From Dyella sp. SG609 (GTDB lineage: Bacteria > Pseudomonadota > Gammaproteobacteria > Xanthomonadales > Rhodanobacteraceae): a stretch of 64,000 nucleotides of DNA. Shown piece after piece: positions 19,701 to 29,500 of the stretch. The notes beneath the pieces were generated by a model. That model ran no database searches, was not told where the DNA came from, and saw only the letters and a program-made list of their open reading frames with translations. Position numbers and translations under genes: made by a program. The stretch is taken from positions 1 through 64,000 of the forward strand of contig NZ_JAAZQJ010000008.1 of the NCBI RefSeq assembly GCF_012275375.1. The letters are read 5' to 3'. The first letter of the stretch is position 1, and every line of letters begins with the position of its first letter.

Positions 19701-19731
19701 GCGCGCGACCAGCGTGCTGGTACTTGATCAT
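16729..19731 (-). CDS. TonB-dependent receptor, Oar-like, paralogue of the preceding gene
   Basis: This 1000-residue receptor repeats the architecture of its neighbour: signal peptide ending VQAQ, SNASGVIFGR start of the mature protein, beta-sandwich domain, plug with EYGRSTGGVVNLITKRG, barrel, and a C-terminus ending RYDFSL. Long stretches match the first receptor, for example LEHQFSDKWYGKVEYVLSHS, so they arose by duplication. Divergence is greatest in the barrel loops, which suggests different ligands. The ATG at 19731 (MIKYQHAG) follows GGGGAGA; the reading frame is open upstream but lacks support as protein. Confidence 0.9.
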   Translation of the reverse strand: MIKYQHAGRAPRWRQTALVVALGMSLAGVVQAQSNASGVIFGRVDATRGNTVHIENIDTGLARDISVDQSGRYRASSLPVGRYKVTLVKDGATVDTRNDVLAAVGTGTEVSFTAAAVAAGEAKNLEGVQVVASALPAIDVSSVDSRTVLTAEQLSKVPVARNVTAAALLAPGTVLGDSRYGNVASFGGASAAENQYYINGFSVTNALTNLGLAQLPFDAIDQQQVFTGGYGAEYGRSTGGVVNLITKRGTNEWKAGVMALWIPKFLRSDPRNIIQPSDNTLFQYRNDNKSWVTEYGAYISGPLIKDKLFIYLTGDFTKQEGKTIASATAQQVAYYDVKSPRWLGKIDWNITDSHILELTAFSDKTTEQDQVYGYSYTPTLAEGAKRGTVDLKNYSGGANPTPGGDFYIGKYTGYITDNLTVNALYGKSKSVHTQTPTSASGGSCPIVSGQYRNASGALVRPPACYLIGNLLAPGAEDKTHGWRLDIEYRLGSHDLRVGVDNQTLESYSGTSYESNQRYIYTLAPASGNIAGRPDIHFPTGTLNYVDYRVFKAAANVRVEQEAQYIEDHWQINDRWLAYIGLRNEQFNNFNGSGESYAKQRHQLAPRLGISWDVFGDSSLKVYANAGRYHLAVPANVAIRGASASTYSSQYGTFTGVDAQGRPINFQPYGRVYYLNAADGTTPDPRTVAAKGLGAYYQDEYILGFDKQLGSNWTFGAKAIYRNLKNIIDDMCDTRPFEKYAARNNIDMSNAVLNGCYLFNPGKGNNFLVDVTGNGNFQEFKLTKADLGFPDLKRKYLALDMYLEHQFSDKWYGKVEYVLSHSFGNSEGLLKSDIGQADPSVTQDWDAPELMLGANGNLPNDRRHQLKAYGWYQATPEWMFGANVSIYSGRPKNCIGVAPGDPIQYGEAYFYCDGKIAPRGSRGRTPWAYQLDLSAQYKPHWAGDNLTLEANVFNVLNSQKVLSRQDLGETDVGVPDPVYNRPISFQVPRYVQFEARYDFSL

Positions 19732-19891
19732 CTGTGTTCTCCCCATGATGGCCTGAAGGCCGACAGGCGCAAGGCGCCGAAAACGCCTAGCGCAAGAATG
19801 CGTGTGGGGCATTCGTAAGCCCCGGATCGCAGCGAGAGAACTTCCCCAAGCCTCGTCGCGCCGCACGCAAGTTCCCGCGGTAAGCGGTCCG

Positions 19892-19921
19892 AACATAATT
19901 GCGAAAATCGCTGGGCGTCAA
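19892..19921 (-). promoter_or_regulatory. Putative promoter of the second Oar-like receptor gene
   Basis: On the minus strand TTGACG (19921-19916) and TATGTT (19897-19892) are 18 bp apart, giving a leader of roughly 150 nt. The region between here and the riboswitch (19922-20175) is AT-rich with repeated CTTACG and GAAGC words; I see no gene there. Confidence 0.45.
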
Positions 19922-20179
19922 CAAAATATTTACGCTTACGCGAAGCTTACGAAGCTCACTGAAACAATGACTTAGGCAAACAAATGAAATATTACCCGGA
20001 GCTTGCGTAAAACCTTCGCGAAACTTGCTTCCGGACAATATTTGGTGGCCAAACCGTCAAGAAATGACAGAAATGTCGGCCATGGGAAACGATGATGATC
20101 GCAGGAACAGGCGCCCCCCCCCATCGGGTCATTCCGCCCCGCGTTGTCAGCCACCCGGCCTCCCCGTTAAAGTTGCGTT

Positions 20180-20382
20180 CGTTCGGGTGTCCCAAAGCCA
20201 CGCTGCCAAGGGATGAAACGGGAAGCCGGTGCGCCTTGAGGGCAAGGCCGGCGCTGCCCCCGCAACGGTAAGCGAGCAGTTCTTGCCTCCAGCGACATGC
20301 CACTGCGCTCCCACGAGCGCGGGAAGGCCGCGGGAGGATCGCGCGGCAAAGCGCACTCGCAAGCCCGGAGACCGGCCCGAAT
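20180..20382 (+). ncRNA. Cobalamin riboswitch
   Basis: The segment shows the conserved blocks of the cobalamin riboswitch in order: GGTGTC (20186), GGGATGAAACGGGAAGCCGG (20210-20229), GCTGCCCCCGCAACGGTAAG, the CCACTG word (20300), GGGAAGGCCGCGGGA, and GCAAGCCCGGAGACCGGCC (20359-20377). It precedes a BtuB-like receptor gene by 144 nt. Downstream, GCGCCTC (20451-20457) can pair with GAGGCGC (20501-20507), and a TCCTC just after it with the ribosome-binding GAGGA (20512-20516). Control is therefore probably at translation. That last point is inference. Confidence 0.95.
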
Positions 20383-20525
20383 ATCTTTCCTGGTGGCTCG
20401 CGGAGGGCGCAGCCGGACCACGTGCCGGTGCCGTTCGCCTGCCGTCGTTTGCGCCTCCTCCTCCGTCATGCCGCCAGCTCGTCATCGATGGGCCGTGCGC
20501 GAGGCGCGGCCGAGGAAAACGCTCC

Positions 20526-22409
20526 ATGAAGAAGACCCTGCTGGCCACCGCCCTGCTGTCCTGCTTCGCCGCGGCCCACGCCGCCGACCAGAACGACGCC
20601 GGGCAGCTCCCCACCGTGGTGGTGACCGCCACCCGCACGGCCACGCCGATCGACGAGACGCTGGCGCCGGTCACCGTGCTGACCCGCGCCGACATCGAAC
20701 GCCTGCAGCCGCAGTCGGTGCAGGATCTGCTGTCCGGCCTGCCGGGCGTGGCCTTCGGCAATGCCGGCGGCCTGGGCCAGCAGACCTCGCTGTTCATGCG
20801 CGGCACCAATTCCTCGCACACGCTGGTGCTGGTCGACGGCGTGCGCATCGGCACGGTGGGCGCGGGCATTCCGGCCTTCGAGCAGCTGCCGGTGGAACAG
20901 ATCGAGCGCATCGAGATCGTGCGCGGCCCGCGTTCCAGCCTGTATGGCTCGGATGCGATCGGCGGCGTGATCCAGATCTTCACCCGCCACGGCCAGCCCG
21001 ATCAGGCGCTCACGCCGTCGGTAACCGTAGGCGTGGGCAGCCATCGCCTGGCCGACGGCCAGTTCGGCCTGTCGGGCGGTTCGCGCAACGCCTGGTTCAA
21101 CGCCAGCGTGGGCGGCCAGTACACGCGCGGCATCAATGCCTGCCGCGCCGCGGCGGCCGGCGTGGGCGGCTGCTTCACCAACGAGCCGGACGACGACGGC
21201 TACCGCACCTACAACGGCGCGCTCAGCGGCGGCTATCGCTGGGACGGCGGCACCGAACTCAGCGCCAGCGTGCTCAAGAGCAAGGGCGACATCGAATACG
21301 ACGGCGACTTCCAGAACTACACGCGCCGCTCGCAGCAGGTGGCCGGCGCGAACCTGCGCTTCGCCGTGCTCGACGCCTGGAAGATGAGCCTGAGCGCCGG
21401 CCAGAACATCGACCGCGCCGACAACTATCTCAACCGCGCGGACCTCGGCGCCGATATGGCGCCCGCCGGCCATCTGTATTCGCGCCGCAACCAGGCCAGC
21501 TGGCAGAACGACGTGACGCTCGCGCCGGGCCAGCTGCTCAGCGCCGGCGTGGACTACCAGCAGGAACACGTGCAGAGCGACACCGACTACCTGCGCAGCA
21601 AGCGCGACAACACCGGCGTGTTCGCGCTGTACCAGGGCCAGTTCGGTCCGCACGAGATCCAGCTGTCGGCACGCCACGACCACAACCAGCAGTTCGGCAA
21701 CCACGACACCGGCTCGGCCGCCTACGGCTACGGCTTCGAGAACGGCCTGAAGTTCACCGCCTCGTACGGCACGGCGTTCCATGCACCGACCTTCAACGAC
21801 CTGTACTTCCCGCCGTTCTTCGGTTTCGCCACCGCCAATCCCGACCTGAAGCCGGAGAAGTCGCGCACGGCGGAGATCGGCCTGTCGGCGCGTCCGGGCG
21901 TGTGGAACTGGGCGGTGAACGCCTACCAGACCAAGGTGGACGACCTGATCGGCTACGACGCCTTCTTCGTGCCGGTCAACATCAGCAAGGCGCGCATCCG
22001 CGGCATCGAGGGCCAGGCCGGCGCCGACGTCGACGGCTGGCACCTGCGCGGCTATCTCACCTTCCAGAAGCCGGAGAACCGCGGCGAGGACGATCCCAAC
22101 CGCGGCAACCTGCTGGCGCGCCGTCCGGAACGCATCGCCCGCCTCGACCTGGACCGCGATCTGGGCGGCGCCTTCAGCATCGGCGGCACGGTGAATGCCG
22201 AGGGCTACCGCTACGACGATGCGGCCAACCTGCAGCGCCTGGGCGGCTACGCCACGGTGAACCTGCGCGCGAGCTGGCATTTCCAGCCGGGCTGGACCCT
22301 GCAGGGCCGCGTGGCCAACGTGTTCGACCACCGCTACGAGACCGTGCGCTTCTACAACCAGCTGGGCCGCACCGCCTACCTGACGCTGCGCTACAGCCCG
22401 GCGCACTGA
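20526..22409 (+). CDS. btuB: BtuB-like TonB-dependent vitamin B12 receptor
   Basis: This 627-residue outer-membrane receptor has a signal peptide (1-20) and a TonB-box-like VVVTATR near residue 31. The plug (about 40-150) contains LSGLPGVAF, FMRGTNSSHTLVLVDGVRI and VRGPRSSLYGSDAIGGVIQI. A 22-strand-type barrel completes it. Length and plug resemble E. coli BtuB. The cobalamin riboswitch in its leader makes corrinoid uptake by far the best call. No btuCDF or cobalamin synthesis gene is adjacent. GAGGA lies 10 nt before the ATG at 20526. Confidence 0.93.
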   Translation: MKKTLLATALLSCFAAAHAADQNDAGQLPTVVVTATRTATPIDETLAPVTVLTRADIERLQPQSVQDLLSGLPGVAFGNAGGLGQQTSLFMRGTNSSHTLVLVDGVRIGTVGAGIPAFEQLPVEQIERIEIVRGPRSSLYGSDAIGGVIQIFTRHGQPDQALTPSVTVGVGSHRLADGQFGLSGGSRNAWFNASVGGQYTRGINACRAAAAGVGGCFTNEPDDDGYRTYNGALSGGYRWDGGTELSASVLKSKGDIEYDGDFQNYTRRSQQVAGANLRFAVLDAWKMSLSAGQNIDRADNYLNRADLGADMAPAGHLYSRRNQASWQNDVTLAPGQLLSAGVDYQQEHVQSDTDYLRSKRDNTGVFALYQGQFGPHEIQLSARHDHNQQFGNHDTGSAAYGYGFENGLKFTASYGTAFHAPTFNDLYFPPFFGFATANPDLKPEKSRTAEIGLSARPGVWNWAVNAYQTKVDDLIGYDAFFVPVNISKARIRGIEGQAGADVDGWHLRGYLTFQKPENRGEDDPNRGNLLARRPERIARLDLDRDLGGAFSIGGTVNAEGYRYDDAANLQRLGGYATVNLRASWHFQPGWTLQGRVANVFDHRYETVRFYNQLGRTAYLTLRYSPAH

Positions 22410-22420
22410 GATCCGGGCGC

Positions 22421-22505
22421 AGGTTGGGGTGAGCCGCAGGCGAACCCCAACGTGGCACCGTCATAGGCCGCGACGTTGGGGTTCGCCGATGGCTCACCCC
22501 AACCT
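22421..22505. repeat. Inverted repeat with 32-nt arms, copy 1
   Basis: Arms 22421-22452 and 22474-22505 pair over 32 nt with one 3-nt internal mismatch, around a 21-nt loop. The arm begins AGGTTGGGGTGAGCC. A second member lies at 29695-29784. It is 12 bp after the btuB stop codon and could act as a transcript end. Confidence 0.75.
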
Positions 22506-22608
22506 ACGACCTATATGCGCCACGCACTTCAGGCACATCCCAAGCATGTGCCCCCCGGCATAAAGTCCCGCCTGCGGAGCGCCGCAGGAGGCGCCGCCCG
22601 GGGACTAC

Positions 22609-25600
22609 GTGAACATCTTCGCTCCAATGATCCGCCGCCCGGTGGGCACTTCGCTGCTCGCGCTGGGCCTGGCGCTGGCCGGCATCTGGACCTACCTCCT
22701 GATCGGCGTAGCCGCGCTGCCGGCGCTGGAATTCCCCGGCATGTCGGTCTATGCGGAAGTGCCCGGCGCCAGCGCGCAGACCATGGCGTCCACCGTGGCC
22801 GCGCCGCTGGAGCGGCACCTGGGGCGGATTCCCGGCATCAAGGAGATGAGTTCGGAGAGCAACGACGGCTCCAGCTCGGTGATCCTGCTGTTCGAGCCGG
22901 GCAAGTCCACCGACAAGCTGGCGCGCGACGTGCAGGCGGCGATCAATGCCGCCCAGGTGGACCTGCCCTCGAGCATGACCATCCCGCCGCGCTACTTCAA
23001 ATTCAACAACTCGCAGATGCCGGTGCTGCTGCTGTCGATGACCTCGAGCACGCAGAGCCCCGACAAGCTGTTCGACATGGCCGACACGCTGATCAAGCCG
23101 GTGCTGTCGCAGGTGCCGGGCGTGGCGCAGGTGCGCATCATGGGCGGACGGCCCAAGGCGGTGCGCGTCGAGCTCAACAATGCGCAGCTGGCGGCCATGG
23201 GCCTGTCCGGCAACGACGTGCGCAATGCGCTGCGCGCGGCCAACGTCACCTCGCCGCAGGGCATCCTGAGCGACGGCACCACGCAGATGACGGTGACCGC
23301 CACCGATTCCCTGCACAATCCCGAAGAATTCGGCCAGCTGCTGATCTCGGTGAAGAACGGCACGCCGGTGCGGCTGTCGGACGTGGCCAAGGTCTACAGC
23401 GGCCAGCAGGACGAATACCAGGCGGCCTGGTTCAACGGGCAGCGCTCGGTGACCATCCGCGTGAGCAAGCGCCCGGAAGCCAATGCCGTGGCCACCGCCG
23501 ACGCGGTCCGCGCCAAGCTGCCGGAAATGCGCTCGTGGCTGCCGGCGGACCTCAAGATCACGCCGATCTTCGATCTCACCCAGACCACCCGCTCGGCCCT
23601 GCACGAGGTGGAGATCGCCCTGCTGCTGAGCATCCTGCTGGTGGCGCTGGTGATGCTGGTGTTCCTGCGCCGGCTGCGCCCGACCCTGATCGCCACCTTG
23701 AGCGTGCCGCTGTCGCTGGCCGGCGCCTTCATCGTGATGTGGTCGCTGGGCTACACGCTCAACACCTTGTCGCTGGTGGCGCTGGTGCTGTGCATCGGCT
23801 TCGTGGTGGACGACGCCATCGTGGTGATCGAGAACATCGTGCGCCACATGGAACACGGCGAGCAGGCGCTGCCGGCGGCGCTGCTGGGCGTGCGCGAGAT
23901 CGGCTTCACGGTGATCTCGATCACCCTGTCGCTGGTGGCGGTGTTCGTGCCGCTGCTGTTCGGCAACAGCCAGTTCACCGTGATCATGCGCGAGTTCTCG
24001 GTGACGCTGACCGCCGCGGTGGTGATCTCGGCGGTGATCTCGCTCACCGTGACGCCGGCGCTGTGCGGCTGGATGCTCAAGCAGGAGAGCGAACGGCGCG
24101 AACCGGGCCGGATCGAGCGTGCCGTGGAGCGTTTCGACCGCGGCATGCAGCGCGTCTACGAGCGCGCGCTGGACTGGGCCATGCATCACCGCCGCCTGAT
24201 GCGCTGGCAGCCGCTGATCCTGCTGGCGCTGACCGTGGGCCTGGCCATGGCGGTGGTGAAGACCGCCGGCTTCAACTTCATGCCCAAGGAAGACATCGGC
24301 CTGATCCGCGCGATGGTGCGCGCCGACACCAATATCTCGCCCGGCCTGATGGCGCTGCGCGCGCAGAAGGCCGCCGAGATCATGCTGAAGGACCCGGCGG
24401 TGCTGGACGTGACCACCTTCCTCGGCGCCGACAATGCCGGCGGCGCGGTGGGCAACCAGTCGGTGATGTACGTCGACCTCAAGCCCAAGGGCAACGGCCC
24501 CGGCGAGCGCCCGGAACATATCGACAAGGTGGTCGAGCGCCTGCGCAAGCAGTACGAGCTGCTGCCGGAGGTGCAGGTGTCGCTGAGTTCGCTGAGCTTC
24601 TTCAACGGCGGCGGCGGTGGCGGCGGCCAGGGCGCGGAGAGCTTCCAGCTGATCAGCGCCAGCACCATCGACCTGCAGCCCTGGGTCTACAAGGTGACCA
24701 GGCTGATGAAGGACCGGCCGCCGTTCCGCGACGTCAGCAGCGACTACGACAATATCGACAAGCAGCAGATGCTGAAGGTGGACCGCCAGGCCGCCGGCAG
24801 GCTCAACATCAGCATGGGCATGGTCGACACGGCGCTGTACAACGCCTTCGGCCAGAACCAGGTGTCGATCATCTATTCGGACATCAACCAGTACTGGGTG
24901 GTGCTCACCTCCAGCGCCGAGCACACGCTCACCCCCGGCACCCTGCTCAACACCTATGTGCGCAACGGCACCGGCGGCATGGTGCCGCTGTCGGCGGTGG
25001 CCAGGATCGAGCCGAACGTGACGCCTTCCATCGTCAATCACTACAACCAGATGGAAGCGGTGCAGATCTACTACAACCTGCCGCCGGATTTCCCGCGCGA
25101 CAAGGGCATGCAGCTGATCGACCAGCTGGTGGCCGAGGCGCGCCTGCCGGCCGGCGTGAAGATCGGCTACACCGGCGAGAACGAGAACCTGCAGGAGAGC
25201 AAGGACAACTCCATGCTCCTGCTGCTGGGCTCGATCTTCGCCATGTATATCGTGCTGGGCATCCTGTACGAGAGCCTGGGCCAGCCGCTGACCATTCTTT
25301 CTACCCTGCCGGCGGCCGGCGCGGGGGCGTTCCTGGCCATGCTGGTGACGCAGACGCCGATGTCGCTGATCGGCGTGATCGCGATCCTGATGCTGATCGG
25401 CATCGTGAAGAAGAACGCGATCCTGATGGTGGATTTCGCCCTGGTGCGGCAGCGCGAGTACGGGCTGTCCGCGCCGGAGGCGATCCGCGAGGCGGCGCTG
25501 GTGCGCTTCCGGCCGATCACCATGACGACCCTGGTGGCGATCGGTGCGGCGCTGCCGCTGGCGATCGGGTTTGGTATTGGCGCGGAGACGCGGCAGCCGT

Positions 25601-25764
25601 TGGGGGTGGCGATTGTGGGTGGGTTGCTGGTGTCGCAGTTGCTTACGTTGTTGAGTACGCCTGCCATTTATCTGTGGAATCACGATCGCAAGGAGCGCAA
25701 GGCGGCGCGGAGGGCGCGGCGCGAGGCGAAGCGCGCGCTGAAGGCGGCGGGGCAGGCGGCCTGA
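22609..25764 (+). CDS. MdtB/MdtC-type RND efflux permease subunit
   Basis: The 1051-residue inner-membrane proton-drug antiporter has the RND plan of twelve helices and two large periplasmic loops. TM4 shows the proton-relay Asp pair in FVVDDAIVVIENI, and TM10 has GIVKKNAILMVDFA. The segment VDTALYNAFGQNQVSIIYSD is characteristic of the MdtB/MdtC (MuxB/MuxC) branch. A glycine tract (about residues 666-672) stands where MdtB has its switch-like loop. The start is GTG at 22609. The partner is the next gene; no membrane fusion protein gene is nearby. The modular repeat begins directly after its stop codon. Confidence 0.9.
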   Translation: MNIFAPMIRRPVGTSLLALGLALAGIWTYLLIGVAALPALEFPGMSVYAEVPGASAQTMASTVAAPLERHLGRIPGIKEMSSESNDGSSSVILLFEPGKSTDKLARDVQAAINAAQVDLPSSMTIPPRYFKFNNSQMPVLLLSMTSSTQSPDKLFDMADTLIKPVLSQVPGVAQVRIMGGRPKAVRVELNNAQLAAMGLSGNDVRNALRAANVTSPQGILSDGTTQMTVTATDSLHNPEEFGQLLISVKNGTPVRLSDVAKVYSGQQDEYQAAWFNGQRSVTIRVSKRPEANAVATADAVRAKLPEMRSWLPADLKITPIFDLTQTTRSALHEVEIALLLSILLVALVMLVFLRRLRPTLIATLSVPLSLAGAFIVMWSLGYTLNTLSLVALVLCIGFVVDDAIVVIENIVRHMEHGEQALPAALLGVREIGFTVISITLSLVAVFVPLLFGNSQFTVIMREFSVTLTAAVVISAVISLTVTPALCGWMLKQESERREPGRIERAVERFDRGMQRVYERALDWAMHHRRLMRWQPLILLALTVGLAMAVVKTAGFNFMPKEDIGLIRAMVRADTNISPGLMALRAQKAAEIMLKDPAVLDVTTFLGADNAGGAVGNQSVMYVDLKPKGNGPGERPEHIDKVVERLRKQYELLPEVQVSLSSLSFFNGGGGGGGQGAESFQLISASTIDLQPWVYKVTRLMKDRPPFRDVSSDYDNIDKQQMLKVDRQAAGRLNISMGMVDTALYNAFGQNQVSIIYSDINQYWVVLTSSAEHTLTPGTLLNTYVRNGTGGMVPLSAVARIEPNVTPSIVNHYNQMEAVQIYYNLPPDFPRDKGMQLIDQLVAEARLPAGVKIGYTGENENLQESKDNSMLLLLGSIFAMYIVLGILYESLGQPLTILSTLPAAGAGAFLAMLVTQTPMSLIGVIAILMLIGIVKKNAILMVDFALVRQREYGLSAPEAIREAALVRFRPITMTTLVAIGAALPLAIGFGIGAETRQPLGVAIVGGLLVSQLLTLLSTPAIYLWNHDRKERKAARRARREAKRALKAAGQAA

Positions 25765-26302
25765 CCCTTGCTCGTCATCCCGGCGTCGCCTTTGCTCGTC
25801 ATCCCGGCGTAGGCCGGACGAGCGCGTAGCGCGAAGAACGCCCGCAGGGCGGCCCCGAAGGGGGGAGCGAAGCGAATCATCCAGTAGCGATAACGCTCGG
25901 TTGTCGCGCTGACGCACGCGTGTCTCGCCTGTCGGCGAGTGTTTCGTGCCGCTGCCGCGGCCCGACTTACTTTCTCTTGCGTGCCCAAGAGAAAGTAAGC
26001 AAAGAGAAGGGCACCCTGCTTGGCGCCCTCAGCAGCTGCGCAGCTGAGGGTCCGTGAGGGCTGGCCGGGCTTTTTGACAGGGCATCCATGCCCTGATCAA
26101 AAAGGCGAGGACTCCTGTCCTCGCCCCCCTGCGGGGGCCTTTTCGTCCAGCCCTCACCGCCGGCGCCAAGGGGACCCTGAAGATCAAGAGCAAAAGCGCG
26201 CCAGCGGAACGCCGCGGCTGCGCCGCGAGCTCTTCGCTCGCTTTTCGCCCCACCCGTCATCCCCCTCTCCCCTCCGGGGAGAGGGTTGGGGTGAGGGGCC
26301 GC
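25765..26302 (-). repeat. Full copy B of the modular hairpin-rich interspersed repeat
   Basis: Inverted relative to copy A and almost collinear with it. It starts with a 24-nt tandem duplication around TTGCTCGTCATCCCGGCGT (25765-25812), directly after the RND stop codon. Then come about 60 bp absent from copy A, a perfect 14-bp hairpin (25966-25979 with 25986-25999), and stems 26019-26027/26162-26170 and 26054-26064/26147-26157. The latter enclose hairpins at 26070-26104 and 26105-26124. A CCCTCTCCCC hairpin (26263-26285) ends it. The 226 bp from 26303 to the next start hold only a leader. Confidence 0.85.
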
Positions 26303-26528
26303 TCTAGCGACAACGTTTTTACGAAGCGCAGAAAAAAGCTCTTGAGCTCAAGAAGCCCCCTGCCTTTCGACACGGCCGGACTAAAGGCACATCCGCGCGT
26401 CACGGGTGGCGCGGTCTTATAGCCGATATGATTGCCCATGCCCCCGATGCCCGTTGCATCGGTACTCCCCGGTGCGCGCCGATTCGCCCTGCAGGCTACG
26501 CGCAGCGCACCTCCGGTACGGAAGCCTT

Positions 26529-29500
26529 GTGAACATTTTTGCGCCGCTGATTCGTCGACCCATCGGCACCTCGCTGCTCGCCATCGGGCTGGTGCTGGCC
26601 GGTTTCTGGGCCTACCTGCTGCTGGGCGTCGCGGCGCTGCCGACCATCGAGTTTCCCGGCGTGGTGGTGTTCGCGCAGATGCCGGGGGCCAATGCGCAGA
26701 CCATGGCCAGTTCGGTGGTGGCGCCGCTGGAGCGGCATCTGGGCCGGATCCCGGAGATCCGGCAGATGGTGTCGACCACCAACGACGGCGCCACGCAGAT
26801 CCAGATCCTGTTCAATTTCGGCCGCAGCGCCGACAAGGCCGCACGCGACGTGCAGGCGGCCATCAATGCGGCCCAGCCGGATCTGCCGCCGGGCATGCCC
26901 AGTCCGCCGCAGTACTTCAAGTTCGACACCTCGCAGATCCCGGTGCTGCTGGTCTCGCTCACCTCGACCAGCCTGCCGCCGGACAAGCTCTACGACCTCA
27001 CCGACACCATGCTCAAGCCTGCCGTGGCCCAGGTGCCGGGCGTGGCCCAGGTGCAGGTGTTCGGCGGCACGCCGCATGCGGTGCGCGTGGCGCTGAACCC
27101 GGATGCGCTGGCCGCCAAGCAGCTCACCAGCGACGACGTCAGCAATGCGCTGATCGCGGCCAATGTCACCGCGCCGCAGGGCGTGCTGAGCAATGGCTGG
27201 ACGCAGATGACGGTGCTGGCGAACGATTCGCTGCATACCGCCGACGAGTTCGGCGCGCTGCTGATCGCCTCGCGCAAGGGCACGCCGGTGCGGCTGTCGG
27301 ACGTGGCCACCATCACCAGCGGCCAGCAGGACGAGTTCCAGGCGGCCTGGTTCAACGGCGACCGCACGGTGGCGATGCAGATCAGCAAGCGCGCCGACGC
27401 CAACGCCGTGGCCACGGCGGACGCCATCCGCGCCAAGCTGCCGGAGTTCCAGCACCTGATGCCGGCGGACGTGAAGATCACCCCGATCTTCGACCTCACC
27501 CAGACCACCAAGTCCGCGCTGCACGAAGTGGAAGTGGCGCTGCTGCTCAGTATCGCCATGGTGGCGGTGGTGATGCTGATCTTCCTGCGCCGCATCGGCC
27601 CCACCCTGATCGCCATGCTCAGCGTGCCGCTGTCGCTGGCTGGCGCCTTCGTGCTGATGTGGGTGCTGGGCTACACCTTGAACACGCTGTCATTGGTGGC
27701 CCTGGTGCTGTGTATCGGCTTCGTGGTGGACGACGCCATCGTGGTGATCGAGAACATCGTGCGCCACATGGAACACGGCGAACGGCCGCTGCAGGCGGCG
27801 CTGACCGGCGTGCGCGAGATCGGCTTCACGGTGGTCTCGATCACCTTGTCGCTGGTGGCGGTGTTCGCGCCGATGCTGTTCGGTAATAACTTTTTCACCA
27901 CCTTGATGAAAGAGTTCTCGGTGACGCTCACCGCGACGGTGGTGATCTCGGCCATCGTCTCGCTGACCCTGACGCCGGCGCTGTGCGGGCGCTATCTCTC
28001 GCTCGAACATCCGGACGGCAAGCCCGCCTCCGCGCTGTCGCGCCTGGCCGAACGCTTCGACGGCTGGCTGCTGCACGTGTACGAGCGCTCGCTGGACTGG
28101 GCCATGCGCCATCGCGGCCTGATGCGCTGGCAGCCGCCGCTGCTGCTGGTGCTGACCGGCGTGCTGGCCTTCGCGGTGGCCAAGACCGCCGGCGGCGGCA
28201 TCATGCCGGAGGAAGACATCGGCATGCTGCAGGCCAATTTCAATCTGGATGCGAACATCTCGCCGACCCTGCTGGCCGAGCGCGCGCAGAAGATGGGCGC
28301 GATCATGCTGAAGGACCCGGCGGTGCTCGACGTCACCACCATCCTGGGCGGCAACAACAACAATGGCGCGGTCGGCAACAGCATCACGCTGTTCGTGGAC
28401 TTGAAGCCCCTGGGCAAGCAGCCCGGCCAGCGCCACGACCCGGTCAAGGACGTGATCAAGCGCCTGGATGCGCAGTACAAGGCCATCCCGGACATCACCG
28501 CCTCGCTGACCCCGCTGCAGTTCATCGGCGGTGGCGGCGGGGGTGGCGGCGGCGGCGGGCAGTATCAGTTCCAGCTCAGCAGCGCCGACGGCACCGACCT
28601 GCAAGGCCCGACCCTCAAGCTGGCGCGCGTCATGCGCGGCCTGAAGGAATTCCGCGACGTCACCACCAACTTCGACGCCATCGGCAAGCAGCAGAAGCTG
28701 AAGGTGGACCGCGATGCGGCCGGCCGCCTGCTGCTGAGCGCGGCGTCGGTGGACACGGCCTTGTACAACGCGTTCGGACAGCGTCCGGTGTCGGTGATCT
28801 ATTCGGACATCAACCAGTACTGGGTGGTGCTGACCTCGGCGGCGCAGTCGATCAGCCCGGACACGCTGCTCAACACCTATGTGCGCAATACGCAGGGCAA
28901 GATGATCCCGCTTTCGGCGGTGGCCAAGATCGAGCCGAACATCGCGCCGCTGGAGATCCGCCACTACAACCAGCTGGAATCCTCATCCATCAGCTACAAC
29001 CTCGCCGATGGCGTGTCGCAGGTGGAAGGGCTGCGCCGCGTCGACGACGCCATGGCCGCGGCCGGGCTGCCGGCCGGCGTGCAGAAGAAGTACAGCGGCA
29101 ACAACCAGCAGCTGATGGAAGCGCTGACCAATGGCCTGTTCATCTTCTTCGCGGTGATCATGGCCATGTATATCGTGCTGGGCATCCTGTACGAGAGCCT
29201 GGTGCATCCGCTGACCATTCTTTCAACCTTGCCGGCTGCGGGCATGGGCGCCTTCCTGGCCATGCTGGTCACGCATACCCAGCTGACCATGATGTCGGTG
29301 ATCGCGATCCTGATGCTGATCGGCATCGTGAAGAAGAACGCCATCCTGATGGTGGACTTCGCCCTGGTCGCCGAACGCGAACACGGCCGCTCGCCGCCGG
29401 AGGCGATCCGCGAAGCGGCCCTGGTGCGCTTCCGTCCGATCACCATGACCACCCTGGTGGCGATGGGCGCGGCACTGCCGCTCGCGATCGGCTTCGGCGC

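Noticed and set aside
20180-20525. Upstream extension of the btuB reading frame
   Set aside because: The frame is open upstream, but the sequence is the cobalamin aptamer. The ATG at 20526 has a ribosome site and gives a signal peptide.
22504-25917. Very long minus-strand open frame opposite the first RND gene
   Set aside because: It is stop-free because of the strong GC bias at third positions of the real gene. The translation is Arg/His/Gln-rich with no family motif, while the plus strand shows clear RND signatures.
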